NCBI RefSeq assembly: GCF_035083965.1 | Contig: NC_089736.1 | Location: 6,513,501 to 6,577,500 of the forward strand | DNA from: Branchiostoma lanceolatum | Lineage: Eukaryota; Chordata; Leptocardii; Amphioxiformes; Branchiostomatidae | Reading direction: 5' to 3' | Length of the DNA stretch: 64,000 nt | In this document: piece by piece, positions 1-13,822 of the stretch | Position numbering within the stretch: position 1 is the first letter of the stretch | Layout of the letters: each line of letters opens with the position of its first letter | Made by a program: the position numbers and the translations under genes | Notes under the pieces: generated by a model | Seen by the model: the letters and a program-made list of their open reading frames with translations, nothing else | The model's database searches: none | What the model was told of the DNA's origin: nothing

Positions 1-2809
1 TTACTCCGTTGGGTTGTACTCCTGTTAATGGCCAACCCGGTGTCTCCTTTTATATGTCAGTATCTCGCATTAGCAGGTAATACTCGATATTATTTTGTTA
101 TTTGTTACTCCGTTTAGTTGTTACTCCTGTTAATGGTCAACTCAGTGTCGTGATGTGGTTTGATGCCTAATCTTTACCGTGGACGCAACTTGGTTTATGA
201 TTTCTTATATTTGCCTATGTCGTAAACTTTGAATGGAGCTTGACTAGCAAATCATTAATGTCTTGCGTTAACCCCACGGAAATTAACTAAAAGAACGTTT
301 GATATTTAGACGATATTATCGTATACATTCTGTACCTTGTTTTATATCATTTCCTTTACACTCATCTGTTTTATACTTGTTTATAATTCCATTTAAGGAA
401 TAAATGATTGTGTTCCCGCCAAACCTGATTTGTGTCTGTCCACGTTTATCCTTATGCTCCCATGATATCGGTAAGGATTCCTTGCATTGTAAAACAAGTT
501 TGCCACGGAAACCTGACATGGTAAATTGTAAAAAATTGTAAATGATGGTAGAATGCTGTTACCATTATTTAGAAACCATTGTAAATATCATATTCTACAT
601 CATGAATATTTCTAAAGTTTTAGAAAACTTAAGAATTATTTAGAAAGTTGAAATCACATTCAAAATATTTCAAAAGTATCAAATCTCTTACACAAATAAT
701 AACAATAACTTGAAAATAGTTCTAAATTATGACAATAACAACCCTCACGGTGACTTGGAATGGACTCTATACCAGAAACTATTTCTTATACATTTCTTGA
801 AGTTCTTTTCTCAACTTTTGAAGGTTAGGACATTCTAGTGAAAATCATATCTTGTTGACAGTACATCAGTTTTGACTTGATCATTAATGTCGGGCAACTT
901 CAATAATAAATCCTGCTCTTTATTCTTGTATAACTGATACAGCCACACCAATTCAAATTTTAGTTGTCTGATTTTTTTCTTCTTATCATGCTTAACTGGA
1001 TGTTAAACAAAGCCTGAGGGCCAGGTTTATGCCTTGGTGCACTCAGGTTTATGGAGTGAGTGCAGTCATATTCACCTATTTGCCTTCCTGCCCTCCGTTT
1101 TTATCATGTCCGAGAACAAAAAAGATAAATTCGTGTGGCCATAACATGGACATTCTAATTGTGGACGGCTGTATAGATGGCTACTAAGAACGAGCAAAAA
1201 AGCGTTGAAAAATCGCTTCAGCTACAAGACACTAACTGCAGCCAATCAACTTCAAGAACAGTTCTATTCGCAGCCTTCTCAAGGACATGCAAGCGGGGCA
1301 AGGCTATGAGGAAAAAAGTGGAACAAAAAATGAACAGGCAGCAAGTCTGGCAGCTGCAGTACACATGTACATGTATAGGGGGCGTCCACACACCTCAACC
1401 ACTGGGACATTCCCGTGTGTTTGCCAGGGAAGGCCTGTAAGCTAGAGATGATACAAGGTGTGACAGCATGGCCAAAGTCAAGGTGATAACAGTGTCAGGG
1501 TTCATACAAGTACTGTAAATTCATTTCCTTTTTCGCAGGGACTTAATTTCGCAATAGAAGAGGAAATGAGGTTTTCGCAACGTTTTAAGTTTGCAGTTAA
1601 AACAATTCTGTAGTGCAGCAGTAATACATTGGAACCCATATTTGCAGTGTCATGAATTCCCTGTATGAAAATCATTGAAATAAATACACTTCAAAGCTAC
1701 AGTAAGCAGGTGTATCTCAACAACTTGGTGTCAGTAGTGGGATTCTTTGATTAAACCAATTTGAGCACAATCAATTAGTAGTGTATGAACCCTGTATAAT
1801 GATGAAATGTGACGGGTGCTCCTATTTCAAGACAGAGTAGAATATAAAGTATACGTGTGAGTTCAAGCCAAAGTCACAACTTAGACAACCAACTCGAAGA
1901 CATAGTGGTAAGTCGCCTAAGACTTGGTCAATGTTGGATGAAACCATGTTTGCTTCAAGCAGTTGTTAATTTGATGTTGTTTGAACAAGTGACACATGCT
2001 AAATTTGAACATTGATTATCCTGATATCTGTTTTCAAATACATATGTACATATATATATCATGAGTTGCATTTTCGAAAGTTGTACAATTGATAGGCAGT
2101 ACACATTATTTTTGATCATATAAAATCAGCAATTTTTCTTTCTGGGTTATGGTCACTTTCGATAGCATTGTCTGGTTCCATCTGTCACCAGCAAAATGGC
2201 TATCTCTGATAAACTGGCAAAGATGTGTTTGAACACAGGATAGCTTTCAGAAATTGCTTCATGCCAATAAGTCACTTGTCATTAAGCACATGCATAGGAT
2301 GTGATGGAGAGCCAAGAAAGCTTGTTTCAGAAATCAGCCAAAAGACATAAATTTCAAAGGCATGCCTGCTCTAATAAGGGTAGAGGGAAAACTAGGACAA
2401 TTTTTGGACCCATCATTCCCCATTTCATTGTTATAAGCAGATTGACAATTTGAACTGCACATGAGCAGTGTGATGCATTGCAGGTAACATGTCAAAGTTG
2501 AAGGCCCCTGAGACATAAACGAAACATGTCTCGACATGTCCAGACAAGACATGTTTACAAGTTAGGGGCCTTCACCTTTGACCTACTTCATGTGCAGTTG
2601 AAACCATGAACAGGCTTATTACCATCTCCTTCTCCTCTCTAATTTATTCTTTCTCCAGACCTGTACTGTTGTGTTGATATATCTTAAGGAACCACCTTAC
2701 AGTACATATCAGATGAAATTCACAATACATAAGATGTATGGACCTGACATAACATGAAAATATAAAATTGCTAAATCTCTCCACTAAGGTTATAACACTT
2801 CAGACTTAC
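1..2809. other. Gene-free stretch at left edge, probably NBEAL-like intron
   Basis: I find no supportable exon here on either strand. The NBEAL-like gene on the minus strand ends its last visible exon at 2810 with a donor site and an incomplete codon, so this stretch is probably inside its next intron. It holds a family-A palindromic repeat (2432-2620) and a tactgtaaattc repeat end at about 1511. The short open frames here have no recognisable domain and are not flanked by matching splice sites. Confidence 0.5.
2432..2620. repeat. Family A MITE-like palindromic element
   Basis: The ends read ataagc and its complement gcttat. Inside, tgatgcattgcaggtaaca-tgtcaaagttgaaggcccc is mirrored by ggggccttcacctttgac. 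Similar copies lie at 5144-5284, 6199-6411, 16483-16756, 19995-20130 and 33425-33601. No transposase frame is present, so it is non-autonomous. Confidence 0.75.
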
Positions 2810-5800
2810 CCTTTGTTAAGTAGCTGCAAGAAGCCCTCAAGGATGGAACTGACTTCCACTTGCCTCTGTAGAAAAAAAGCGAAAACATCTTTCAAATACA
2901 GTCACCCCTCATTTGCATAGATCATAATATATACATATAATTACATTCACACTTGGTCAAGTGGCAGCCTCTACATTAGGACTACCTGGCCAAAGTGACC
3001 AATAAGTTAATTTGTCCCAGTTAATTTTTCACATCGACGCAAGCACTCATATCCTGAGTGGTATTTTCAGGCAATTTTGACAATTTACAATGTCAACCAT
3101 AGGATTAACATATTGATATACAGAATACAAATCTTCAAAATTTCTAATCCTCGAATCAGATGTAAATCGCAATAATATCAACAGCATTACCAAACAGAAA
3201 TGAAGTCAACAATGTCTTTCACATGTAAAAGTTGTACACCAGTTGAGCAGTTCCTATACATATCATCCAAAAAAAGCTATCGTACAGATAGAAAGGAAAC
3301 ATTCAAATTGCACCTCCTAACAGCATAAGACCTAATTATAAGTACACTCACCATACTACTAACTGACACATACATCCTTGAAGCGTGCTTTTGTGAGACA
3401 AGTGCAAACAGTGAGAACATTGATGCAGCAATAGACCGATCCTTACTGTCCATCACAATTAGCAGTTCAACCAATGATGGCATGGCAATTACTCAGTGGT
3501 TTGACCAATGAGAGAGTGGACTATGAAGCCATTTTTATTTGCATTGACACAGTTTGACAGAGGTAGGCGGGGCTATGGGATCAATCTATACAGGGACAGT
3601 GAGATTGGGAAAGGCACAAAATTGTGCTTGAATGTTAAAGACCCCAGTAAAACTATATAAATACGGGATAATGTAAACTATAGCCTTCAGTATGCGCCTG
3701 GCAGCCGTACAGTGCACATCAGTGGAGGCCTGGCTGAGAAAGTTTACCATGTACAAGTTACTCTTCAAGTCATGTTTGAATTCTATAGATAACATATAAG
3801 AATTTGAAGTATGGTTACACATAAAGAAGTTAGCTTGAAGGACAGTTAGCCAAGAAATAAAGTAATGACAACACTGGCTTGCAATTTAGTTTGAGACATT
3901 GGCTAGCAGTTATATGTACTGTTCTACAGAGCCCTATTCTATGCTGGTTACAGCAACAAGAAGACGCAAAAAATCCCAAGTCATATTTCTAGACACACAA
4001 CCTAGGCTAATGTTGGGAAGACATTGGAAATTTATATCCATTTAGAAACTCTAACACAACGTTGACAGGGTCGATTTGAAAGTTTGAAAATTTGAACAAG
4101 GTTGGCTTCCCCCAAACTGAAAGTTGTGGATAGCATTGTCTTGATTATCCAAGGGATCTTATCTGATTGAAACTTCCTTGGATTATGTGACTTTTTGATA
4201 GATATCTGGGCCATTCTGCATGGTTTGATACTGTTCATAGAAAAACCAGTACAGAAAAAAGTTTGAATTCTCTGACAGTTATTATGGTAATCTGTCCCTG
4301 CTATTGTCCCAGGCTGGCAGACATCTAATCCTTTTATGAATTTATGTGGTTATGGGGGATTAATCCAGCCCTCAACCTGCTGGGCAGCTCACAGTAGGAG
4401 CACTCCCTTTACGACTTCCCCAGGGCAAGGTTTTGGTTCCTTTAAGGAAAAGTGCTGATTCAGAAGATTTGTGTTTTTTTTCTCTTAATAATACAGATAT
4501 CAAAGATTTCAAATACTTCTGCAATTCTACGAGATTGCAATGTGTATATAATGAATTTTCAATTTGACAGACAAGACTCCTTTAAGAAACACAATTTTAA
4601 GATGCCTTACCTGCTCAGGGCTTGAGGCATGGACAGTGTGCACCATCTTGACCAGGCACTTCAAGGCCAGGTCAGTGAACTCCAGGTCGTCACCCTCTGG
4701 TTGCCAGGTGGGGCTGCCTGACGACAGGATGGTGAACAAGACTTCCAGAGATGCAGGGGAGACTGCCAGCAGGGCGTTGTTCTGTGGGGGAAAGAGTTGC
4801 GGAATATTTCATTTACAATTTCTTTCCTGTTTACTGTAAATTCATTTTACGTAGTGGACAGTGGTCTTATTTTTTTTTGGGGGGGGGGAATTCTGTAGTG
4901 CAGTAGTCATGCAGTGTCATGAATTCCAGTTAAGAGGTCACCACAAAAAATGCAAGAATAAAACCACTATGAATATTTGAAGATTTTCAGCATGTTTCTC
5001 TTACTATTGAGACTTGAGACATCTAGTAGCAACATTTGCACAAAGCTTAATGTCTGAATAAAAGCCAAAAGAGGACCTAGTTTCTATACATGTATAATGC
5101 CAACAAGATGGGATGTCAGTAGTGCCTTCCTGCCTGGTTCGGTAAGCTAGCTCATGATTTAAAGTCTGCATGCATAATGTGATGCATATAGCAGGTAAAA
5201 TGTCAAAGTTGAAAGTCCCTGCCAATTTGATCACCAAAATGCATCACACTGTGCATGCACATTTCAAACCATGAACTAGCCTATTGGAGAAATGAGAGTT
5301 AGTACTAGAAAATATAGTGTATACATATCAAGCATATATCTACAGAGTATACCACATACAAGTCTCCTAAATTATTTCTCTACTGTGCCACCTTATGCAC
5401 CCACCTCTTCAAGTGAATAAATCAATTAATAGTTCAACCAATGACAGCATTGGCTATTGGTGGTTCGACCAATGAGAGGGTGGCTTCAAATATCTGTATT
5501 TTTTAAAACTTGCATTTCTATGTTTTCATGGAGGTAAGTGGGGCTTTAGCACAGGCCTATACAAGGTCTCTTGTTTCTGCCGAAGATGGTGTGGGTGTTA
5601 ATCTTCTTCTTGCCTAAGTCTGTAACCAATAGGGAATTGAGTGCCAGATAGCTACTTCAGAGTGCTAAAGGTTAATTAAGGAATGTGGGAAACAATGCTA
5701 CCTTGATTCAGAATCATGTTCTTTTCACCCATGTACATTAAAATGACACTGACCTTGAAGACCATGGACAAATTCAAAGACAATGTGGCAAAATAAAGAA

Positions 5801-8800
5801 ATGCTAAGAAATCTGTAATGCTATATATATACGGGCAGATATGTGTAGCATGCAGCGTCATGCCTTAACGTGTGTGCATGCAGGAAAAAATGTACAAAAT
5901 GTTAGTAGAAGTTCAGGGGGACAAATCAGGATAATGTACCTCCAGCTTGCCTGTAAAATAAGCTTGCCAAATCAAATTCTGGAAAGAAATGGGGAAAACA
6001 CAGTCAGGGATATAGTGGCACACAGAATAGAAAAAGAGGTTCAGGCTATATGGAATGGAACATATTAATTGGGAACTTGAACTGAAAGTGACTAGCTAAT
6101 ACACTAAGAAATAATATCAGTCAAACCAAATGATTGTCTTTGGAGTGCCCAATGGGTGCCAAGCTAAGTAACCAAGGATTTCTCTATAACTAAATTCTAA
6201 AAGCTGGTTCACAATTTGAACTACCCATGAACTATGTCAAAGGTGAAGGCCCCAGACTTGTAATTACTTCTTGTCTAGACCATGCTTAAAGACCATGCTT
6301 TATACATGTTCAGATGTGTTTGTTTATGTCTTAGGGGACTTCAACTTTGACATATTACCAACAATGCATCACAATGCACATGTGCAGTTCAAACTGTGAA
6401 CCAGCTTATAACCTACCTGTGAACCAGCCATGATGGCACCAAACATGTGCAGCAGGCGAGACTTGATCTCAATGCTCAGGCAAGACTCGTATCTGTGCAG
6501 GCAGTCTGTAAAGGAAAAAACACAAATGAATTTTTCATCAATTCACATTTAATAACAACAAAGACATGTGGAACTACAGTCAAACCTGTACAGGTGGCCA
6601 CCTCTACATGTACATAGGGATCACCTGGCTAATATTACCACTTTTTGGTCGTCCCATACATGTATTTGATGTTTGCCATTGACACAAGCATTAAGAATCC
6701 TGTCTATAGTGACCACCTGTCCACATAGACCTGATTTTATTGGTCCCCTGAGAGGTCTTTTTGGGCAGTTTTGACTGTATTTGTTTTGGGAAACTTTACA
6801 AATATTAATTTAAGATTTGGGGGTTACAATTTTCTGAGACAAACTGTATCAAGAGAAATACCAAACTTAAGAGAGAAACTTACCATAGAAAAATGGAATG
6901 ACTTCTACATTGAGAAGAGCTGGTCTAAACTTCTGCCTGGATATATCAACTTTCATTCTGAAAGAAAAAGGAACCAAGTGTTACACGAGAAATTCAAAAG
7001 CTAGCACAAACTAAATCAAAGGCTGCATTTATGTTTTTCCCCTCTATACATTATATAACACATATGCTGATGAAGGTTAGACATCCAGGTAATAAGATAC
7101 GCCATAAATAGTTACTGAAGCGATTGGATAAGAATTTGAAACAGTCAGACATTTCAGACAGCATCTGCTGTCCTTTTCAGTGACTGAACAATCAAAAATA
7201 CAAACAGTCACTGATGAAAGATAGCGGATGCTATCCGAAACGTCTGTTTCAAAATCTTATCCAGTTGCTTCAGGAACTATTTTTGGCGTATCTAACACGT
7301 AATTTCTTCATTATGATTTTCATACAACTTACCCTAGTAACTCATGTCTCCAGTTGTGGTAGGGGTCATACAGGCACTCACAGAAGTGGATAGCGTGGTG
7401 GAGAAACGTCTCAAAACAGGCGATCTCACCACTCTGGGCAATGTTTCTCTGGGTGAACTGTAGGGAAAAACAATAACAACATGGTGTTCAGTAGAAGTAC
7501 TAGAACGATCTTGGAAGTGTCTGTACATAATAAATCTAACACTTTCAGATTTCTTCAGTTTCCTGCATGTCAATTTGAATATTGTTGCAGCAATATTATT
7601 TCTTGATTCTATATATCTACATACACATGTAAAATTATAGTATCCACCTATTTGATGACAATGCTTTGCCCTATGCATTTCAAGATTTCCTATGTTCTTA
7701 CCACGTGAAGTTTTGTATGTGTAAAATATGTATGTTTCTTACCTCTTGTACAAGTTCTGCAGCAATAGTAATGATGTAGCCCACATAAGAACAGGAGGCC
7801 ACCAGGTCCACATTGTCGTGGTTCCTACAGATTAACATATACAGCATGATGCTTAATACCAGGCACATATGGATACATAATACATTTATCATTCAAATTA
7901 CATGACTAGTGCTTATGATACAGATTACCTAAACTTATATCACACTTACCTATGATTAAAACAACACCTCCTCATGAATTATTAGCCATTGACCCCATGA
8001 CCCGGAATGTCTGTCTGCAGTCAGACAAGGTTGATAAATGAGTATAATGCTACCAACTCTGAACTCTGCTTCCCATAATCCTGACCTTCTACCTTCACTT
8101 CCTGTCACTCTGTGGTGAGACATGCCTAAATTGCATATATAGCATATGGAAATAACAGCATAACATCAGACACACCAAAAACAATACCTCCATACACAGA
8201 GGTAATAAGCTAAGTGTACTCGGTGCTCACCTACAAATGATGATGAGACACTTGGTGAGGCTTTCAGCATACTGCACGGTTTCCGCGGTGACCTGCTGCG
8301 TACAGGTGTCCCTGGCCTGCAGCAGCTGTCTGGACAGCACCTGGAGCAGGCTGTCAGGCAGCCGCGTCAAGTGCGGCCCAGATGCCTGGACTCTGGGGAC
8401 AGAAAGAAAATGGAAAGATAAATTTTACTAAAAAGTCACAAAAACATGTCATCTTTAGTTTTTCACCGCTCAGGAACATGTTCTATGCACATATTCCCCC
8501 AAAAAATTGGGCTTCTTTGAAACAGATAAAAAGCAATACCTCCCCTTGAATTAATGGCCTCTTCCATTGACCCAATGACCTGGAATTTCTGTCAGCTGTC
8601 AGGAAATGTTGCAAAGTAAAGCCTTTTGATAATGCCTTCAGAGTGCAGCTGCTACTTTGTGGTTTGTTGAGCTTTCTAATCTACAATGGCAACTACTACA
8701 GACTACAGTGCAGATCCATGAAAAAAATTGATCTTTAACTTTTTTAAGTTAAAATGGTTTTGACTTTGTCTCGGGATACAGAAATGTCCCAGTTCTTCAA

Positions 8801-11526
8801 AACAGGAGGAATTTTTTGAAAAAAAAAACTGCACTGAGTTTATACCTCCCCATGAAAAGATTTTGGAATAGTCCTGACAGACAGGTCATGTGGGGACCAT
8901 ATGCCACCACTCCAAGGACTAGAAAGAATTCCATCTATTGCACATAGTTTGCATTGTCAGGAGGCCAAGTTTGCACAATACTGGGATTCAGAAAAACTTC
9001 AAGGGGCAAGACATCACACCTAATATAACCTGATTTTTTAGGATTTCAAATTCTTGCATTATCAATTCATTCATTAAAATACAGTAATCAAATCATTCAT
9101 TCATTTCTTATTCATTCATTCATTCATTCATTCATTCCTATACCTCCCTTCAATTCAATTCAAACTTCAATATCTCATCTTTCTCTCCATTATTGTCATT
9201 GCCTCTTATCTAGGCATACAATTTGTAGGATTTTTCCTAGCCCTTGCACTGAAATCTAAACCTGAACACAGGCTGAAATATAAATGGAAAATAAAAGCAT
9301 AAAATGCAAATAATTGATGGCCATACATCCACTCTCTCATTGGTCGAACCGCTAATTGACATGTTAACATTAGTTGAACTGCTAATTGTGATGGACAGTG
9401 AGGTTGGGGCTACAACACACATATGGACATGTAATGTAAAGAGTTTGAAGTGTTACAGCAATGTTGCCAACAGTATCACTTACCCTTCTTTAGGTTGCTT
9501 GAATTCCAAGTCAATGAGATCGCCATACTGTGTCACAAAGGCATCTATGTACTGTCTGAAGAACCTGTCATCATTCTAGGAGTAAAAAGCATGTGTTAGA
9601 ATTGGTATATGTATTGTTTTACTGGTTTTAGCATCAAAAGAAATTAATATATCATCACCATTGTGTGTACTTTTCGGATAGAAAATAAATGATTGATCAT
9701 GAAGAACTCTGTGAAAATGCAAAAGAAAACACAAAATGTACAGTCAAACATGTACACCTGGCCAATCAGACCACTTTTTTAGACAATTTGAGAATTGAGA
9801 ATCCTGTCTATAGTGACCACCTGTCCACATAGACCAGATTTCATCAGTCCCCTGAGTGCTGTTTTGGGGCAGTTTTGACTGTATGTGCAAACTTTCTATT
9901 TATGGTGATGCTTTGCACAGCTTTTATCTAATCTCATACAATCCTTTAATTTAATTCATTCAATTTCCTGGTTAAACCTCTTTCCGTCGAAACTTTCAGT
10001 CTAAATTACTCTAACACAATGATACCCCATTCTCAAAAGACTAAATTTAAATATATAACTGTTACAGGTACTTTGGCTAGGAAACTATTTGAGACACAGC
10101 ACTTAACCTTTGCCCTTAGTACACAATCCTTTAGATTGTTTTAAAAATCTTGCAGTTTATTGGTCCATTTCTCTATTTACACAATCTTGTTATTTTGAAT
10201 CTGAAGGCATTTAAAGATGTGAAATTTGAGGTCTTTCAGAATCAATGACTTAAAACTTTATTAATAGAAGGCAAATGATGCAAATCAAACATCAAGAGAA
10301 ATGAAGGCTTTTCAAAATAAAAGCTGCACATGAAGCTGTCTGCAAAAAGGGCAACCAGAAAACATGATGATTTTCCCTTCTAACACCTGCTTCGGGATTA
10401 TGAGTTTATTGAAACAGATCACAAGAAACAGTGAACTAATTGAACATGATCTTATCTCAAGCAGATGTTAGATGTTAGGAGAGAAGATCATAAATGTTTT
10501 CTACCAGACATCACTGATCCCATTGTTTAGGGGACCAGTATGCCCTTTTAGTTTTACGTAGAGTGTAATCACCCATTTCAATTCCACTTAATTTGTAGCC
10601 GGACTGCTCAACTTCAACATAGACTAAAGAGCGTAAGCAGTGCATAATCAGTAAAACGCCTTTGGGCATAACACACCGGTTGACTTTTGTACAGAAGATA
10701 CAAGTTGCGTAAGACCAGACTGGCAAGTCTATTACATACAACGTTAGCATACAATTTTTACATCATGAATTCAGGGTAAAGCAAAGTCAGCCTGATGAAT
10801 TTAATGTAATAACGTTACATAGCTCTTGCCTTCCTGAATTTAGCATACAACAATGACAGTCATACAGGCCACCTTTAAAAAGGGCAACACTTCAGAAAAC
10901 GTTACAATACCATCTCCCATCATCTGCTTGGAGATTAGTAGTTTATTGAAGGGATCACGAGACTAGTGTTGACATATCTGGGCCCCCTTGGGCAGACGGG
11001 ACGGGATATTGTTTGTTTGGGGGCGGAAACACGCTGGGTACGGGGCGGGGCAAAACACACGACCCGTAGCGCCGCAAACCGGTAGTGCACACAACATAGC
11101 AGGGTGATAATGTAAATTATCAATCAGTGCTAGCTAAAATTGGTGACGACGTTATTATTTCTTATAGCATGAGAAGAATTTTCTGCGTACGGTCCTAGGA
11201 CCAGAGCAAATAGTTCAATAGTTAAACAATCACAACATTATTTTGCTGATTTCTATCTTTAATATCGAGGCATACACATGTTTACCGTACGAAAGTTATC
11301 GGTTATGGGACGATGTTTTAATGATTATCTCAAAATTATCCAACCAACAGCAATAGAATAGACGATATAGAGATAGTTTGTGCACAACTTCTCTGTAAAA
11401 CTGACGACACCAAAATCTCAAAACTTAAATCACGATGTGAAAATGATTGGGAAAAGAGCTCGCTTTTTCACATACCTTGCATGTAAACAGCATCCATAGC
11501 TGGAACAAGTCTTCGTGTGCAGCCAT
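2810..11526 (-). CDS. NBEAL: Neurobeachin-like (NBEAL1/NBEAL2) protein, N-terminal exons only
   Basis: NBEAL proteins are very large BEACH-domain scaffolds involved in membrane trafficking; vertebrate NBEAL2 is needed for platelet alpha-granules. I join nine exons (complement): 11476-11526, 9484-9575, 8231-8392, 7743-7824, 7333-7457, 6884-6957, 6417-6505, 4611-4781 and 2810-2865. All have GT-AG borders and the phases match throughout, giving about 300 residues from MAAHEDLFQLWMLF to LEGFLQLLNKG. The match to remembered vertebrate NBEAL2 is collinear: the N-terminal L(Y/F)xLWxL start, LIIICRN, CLYDPYHNWR (CEGLFDPYQTWR in NBEAL2), a LLHMFGAIMAG segment and VHTVHASS. This is the helical armadillo-like N-terminus. 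The ConA-like, PH, BEACH and WD40 parts must lie beyond the left edge. The ATG at 11526 starts the first coding exon. I cannot tell NBEAL1 from NBEAL2; amphioxus probably has one co-orthologue. Introns hold several MITE-like repeats. Confidence 0.8.
5144..5284. repeat. Family A MITE-like element, short copy
   Basis: It contains gtgatgcatatagcaggtaa, a tgtcaaagttgaaagtccct core and the mirrored atgcatcacactgtgcatgc end, as in the other family A copies. It sits in an intron of the NBEAL-like gene. Confidence 0.6.
6199..6411. repeat. Family A MITE-like element
   Basis: Terminal inverted repeats are aagctggttcacaatttgaac and gttcaaactgtgaaccagctt. The central arms carry ggtgaaggcccc and ggggacttcaactttgacat. 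It ends within a few bases of the exon 6417-6505 splice donor of the NBEAL-like gene. Confidence 0.75.
6575..6780. repeat. Family B MITE-like element
   Basis: It runs from acagtcaaacctgtacaggtgg to gggcagttttgactgtat, which are terminal inverted repeats of the form acagtcaaa/tttgactgt. The internal cctgtctatagtgaccacct and tggtcccctgag motifs recur at about 9738-9884, 51881-52076 and 52535-52580, with a diverged copy near 2953-3085. Confidence 0.7.
7094..7295. repeat. Long palindromic element in NBEAL-like intron
   Basis: The arms are taagatacgccataaatagt-tactgaagcgattggataag and the complement of cttatccagttgcttcagga-actatttttggcgtatcta. They extend inward through tgaaacag/ctgtttca. The roughly 200-bp foldback has a short loop and no coding frame. 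Confidence 0.7.
9103..9139. repeat. (ATTC)n microsatellite
   Basis: A run of about eight or nine tetranucleotide units with minor interruptions at its edges, inside an NBEAL-like intron. Confidence 0.8.
9738..9884. repeat. Family B MITE-like element
   Basis: It starts tacagtcaaacatgtacacc and ends cagttttgactgta, with internal cctgtctatagtgaccacct. It is a slightly shorter relative of the copy at 6575-6780, within the same gene. Confidence 0.65.
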
Positions 11527-12008
11527 TCTAACTATTCGGATAGGAAGATTCCACCACCCGATTCAAATAAGAGAGGAAAAACGAAAATTCGGACGAGGAA
11601 AAATGAGAAATTCCTCAAGTTACAGCCGCCATGTTGGCAGGAAGTCCAACCTTTGACCTGGAAGGGTCCACTCTATCGGGAGGGGCAAATTTTATAACCT
11701 TATTGTTCTGCATGATTGAATAGATTAAACACTTCTCTACATGGCAGCGGCAAATACATTGAGAAAATATCGTAAAGTGAGGTTATGGTTCATATTTTGA
11801 TATGACAGGTATCTTTTATTTGGCCTAGAGTTTATTTGTTTTGTTTTAATATTTATGAGCATAGGCGTTTAACGATCTTTCAATCCTCCGAGTGCAACTT
11901 TGTTGCATAGGTCGAGATCAGCAAGGTATCCTTTATCCAAAAGATACTGCAGGAAATTGGAGGGTACGACATTGCCTATCATTTTCTTTATGAAAAAGTG
12001 TTACTTAT

Positions 12009-12306
12009 AGCCTCTAACAGACTCTAGAGGTGGCTGGAAAAAGTAGATATTGGCCAAAGAGACAGATACTCATCAATGATGCCAGAGGAGTTAGCTGGTC
12101 GGGAGTAGAATTTGACGCCTCAGGAACCTGTCAAAGCAATAAAACGATTACTTGCCGCGTGATACCTATCAAATAGCTATCAGTGGACTTCAAATAATAA
12201 GGCAACCTCTCCGGAGGTGGCAAACTGTAATCCGGGCCGACCGCGTACCGGCTAACCGTCCTGGTCTTTGGTTTTTCTAGCCACATCTGGAGCCTGGTAG
12301 AGGCTA
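12009..12306. repeat. Family D foldback element
   Basis: The ends agcctctaacagactctaga-ggtggctgg and ctagccacat-ctggagcctggtagaggct are inverted repeats. A second, shorter copy lies at about 22586-22733 with the same gcctggtagaggct terminus and an internal gtta(g/c)ct / gccagaggagtta segment. Confidence 0.6.
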
Positions 12307-12476
12307 GCATTACTAGACCGGGGACACAGTTTGCAACCCATGTGGCCACGGACAAAAGTGGCAAGTAACCACAAAAGCCCTCTGATAAAATGCCCCCTCC
12401 CTTTTTTTCCAATTTCTTAATTCCCGGTCAAGAGGTGTTGGTACAGACTACTACTTGTACCACCAACGAGTTGCCT

Positions 12477-12780
12477 CCTCTCCAAGCAGAGGTTAGGGTT
12501 CGGCTTCTTTTTTTATGTCTTTTATGTGTTTTTATCGAGCTTGCGTTTTTGTCAGTTTTTTGGTGTGTATATCCACCAGCCAGTTTTGGCAAAACTTGTC
12601 AAAATAGAAAGCCCGGTAAAAAAAACACAATAAAAAGACGTCAAAACTAGCATGTCGTGTGTTACACAATCTCTTGTTGTCAGGGGCTCATTGGGACCTG
12701 ACCAGTTGAAGGACTGCTAGAATCTTAACTTAGTCAGGCTAGTCAAAAACAAGCCGCCGCCTAACCTCTGCTTGGAGGGT
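12477..12780. repeat. Family C foldback element
   Basis: It is bounded by ctctccaagcagaggttagg and cctaacctctgcttggagg, near-perfect inverted termini of about 18 bp. A second copy with the same termini is at 52301-52425. A single half terminus (taacctctgctcggagaata) is near 24142. Confidence 0.7.
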
Positions 12781-13287
12781 AAAATTTGCCTCCAGGCAGA
12801 TACAGGCTGTTTAAAGTTTAATGTGCATTGGCTCGGATCATAGTCTCACACTGTTCTTCTAATTTTACGACTGGTTGAACCTGTTATACCAGGAACATAA
12901 TTTCCTTGGCTATATATAAATACTGCCACTGTGCGGTGGGCGGTGATACTGTGTTGGCAGTCAGATTTGTAAGAGCAGATATCTTACCGTGTTTCACATC
13001 AACGAACACCACTGCGGAACGATTCCGGACAATTTTTGGGTTAACTTTTAAGGCAAGTACAGCTTCATTTGAAACCTCTGAGATTTCTGTATTAAATCTG
13101 GTCTATGCGGACGTCCGGACAGGGGGTTAATCTCAAAACAGATTTCTACGGGCGCAAAATCGTATCCAGACAGCCAGAATCTTGGGGCCGGTTGGATACG
13201 ATTTTTCCTCCGTGGAGATCTGCTGGGAGATTATAGGTCTGCTGCTGGTCAGACTTAGAATAGACATGGATTATATATGTGTATATA

Positions 13288-13291
<4 letters not shown>

Positions 13292-13340
<49 letters not shown>
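13292..13340. repeat. (TG)n microsatellite
   Basis: Roughly 22 uninterrupted TG units. The minus-strand open frame across it is a repeat translation (poly His-Thr). Confidence 0.9.
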
Positions 13341-13347
<7 letters not shown>

Positions 13348-13822
13348 TATAGATCTCTGTGCCATGGCATAAAAAGTGTATCAAAGACCATTCAAAGTGT
13401 TTCAGATAGTTTGCTGTTATAGAGTAAGATTGTAAGAATAGAAATCTTCTAAGTCCCTAAATACGGGTTATAAAGCCCCTTGTCTGTACTAATACAAAGG
13501 GTTTACATTTTGACCCTTATTGACCCATGTGTAGCGAATTCTTTTCTTCATAGTGTGTATGGTTTAAGTATTTGCCAAAAGAATGTGTGGCCTCATTTGC
13601 AGGCATTCTGACCGGCGCCAGCGTTTATTTTCGACACATCGGGCCAGGTCCTCTTGTTGGAGGTAATTGCTGCCAATCAAAAAGCAATTAGAAATTGCAT
13701 TTGTCTTGTCCAAGCACTGGTTGACAGAGCAATTAACTTGTCTGCTATGAAGACACTATGGTGAAAGCTCTTTTTTTTTGTTCGTTACAGACTGGGAAGC
13801 AATCAAAATCTTTCCGACCGAA

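Larger units (their letters stand above)
11527..13790. other. Intergenic region between divergent NBEAL-like and TPS-like genes
   Basis: It should contain the promoters of both flanking genes, which point away from each other. I see no clear TATA box. It holds two foldback elements (12009-12306 and 12477-12780) and a TG microsatellite near 13292-13340. A short untranslated first exon of the TPS-like gene is expected here, because its first coding exon begins with a splice acceptor, but I could not place it. Confidence 0.6.

Noticed and set aside
3277-3483. Minus-strand frame with LVELLIVMDSKD
   Set aside because: A near-identical peptide appears on the plus strand around 9360. It belongs to a dispersed repeat and is not an NBEAL exon.
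13146-13391. Open frame with a His-Thr run
   Set aside because: It is a translation of the TG/CA microsatellite.
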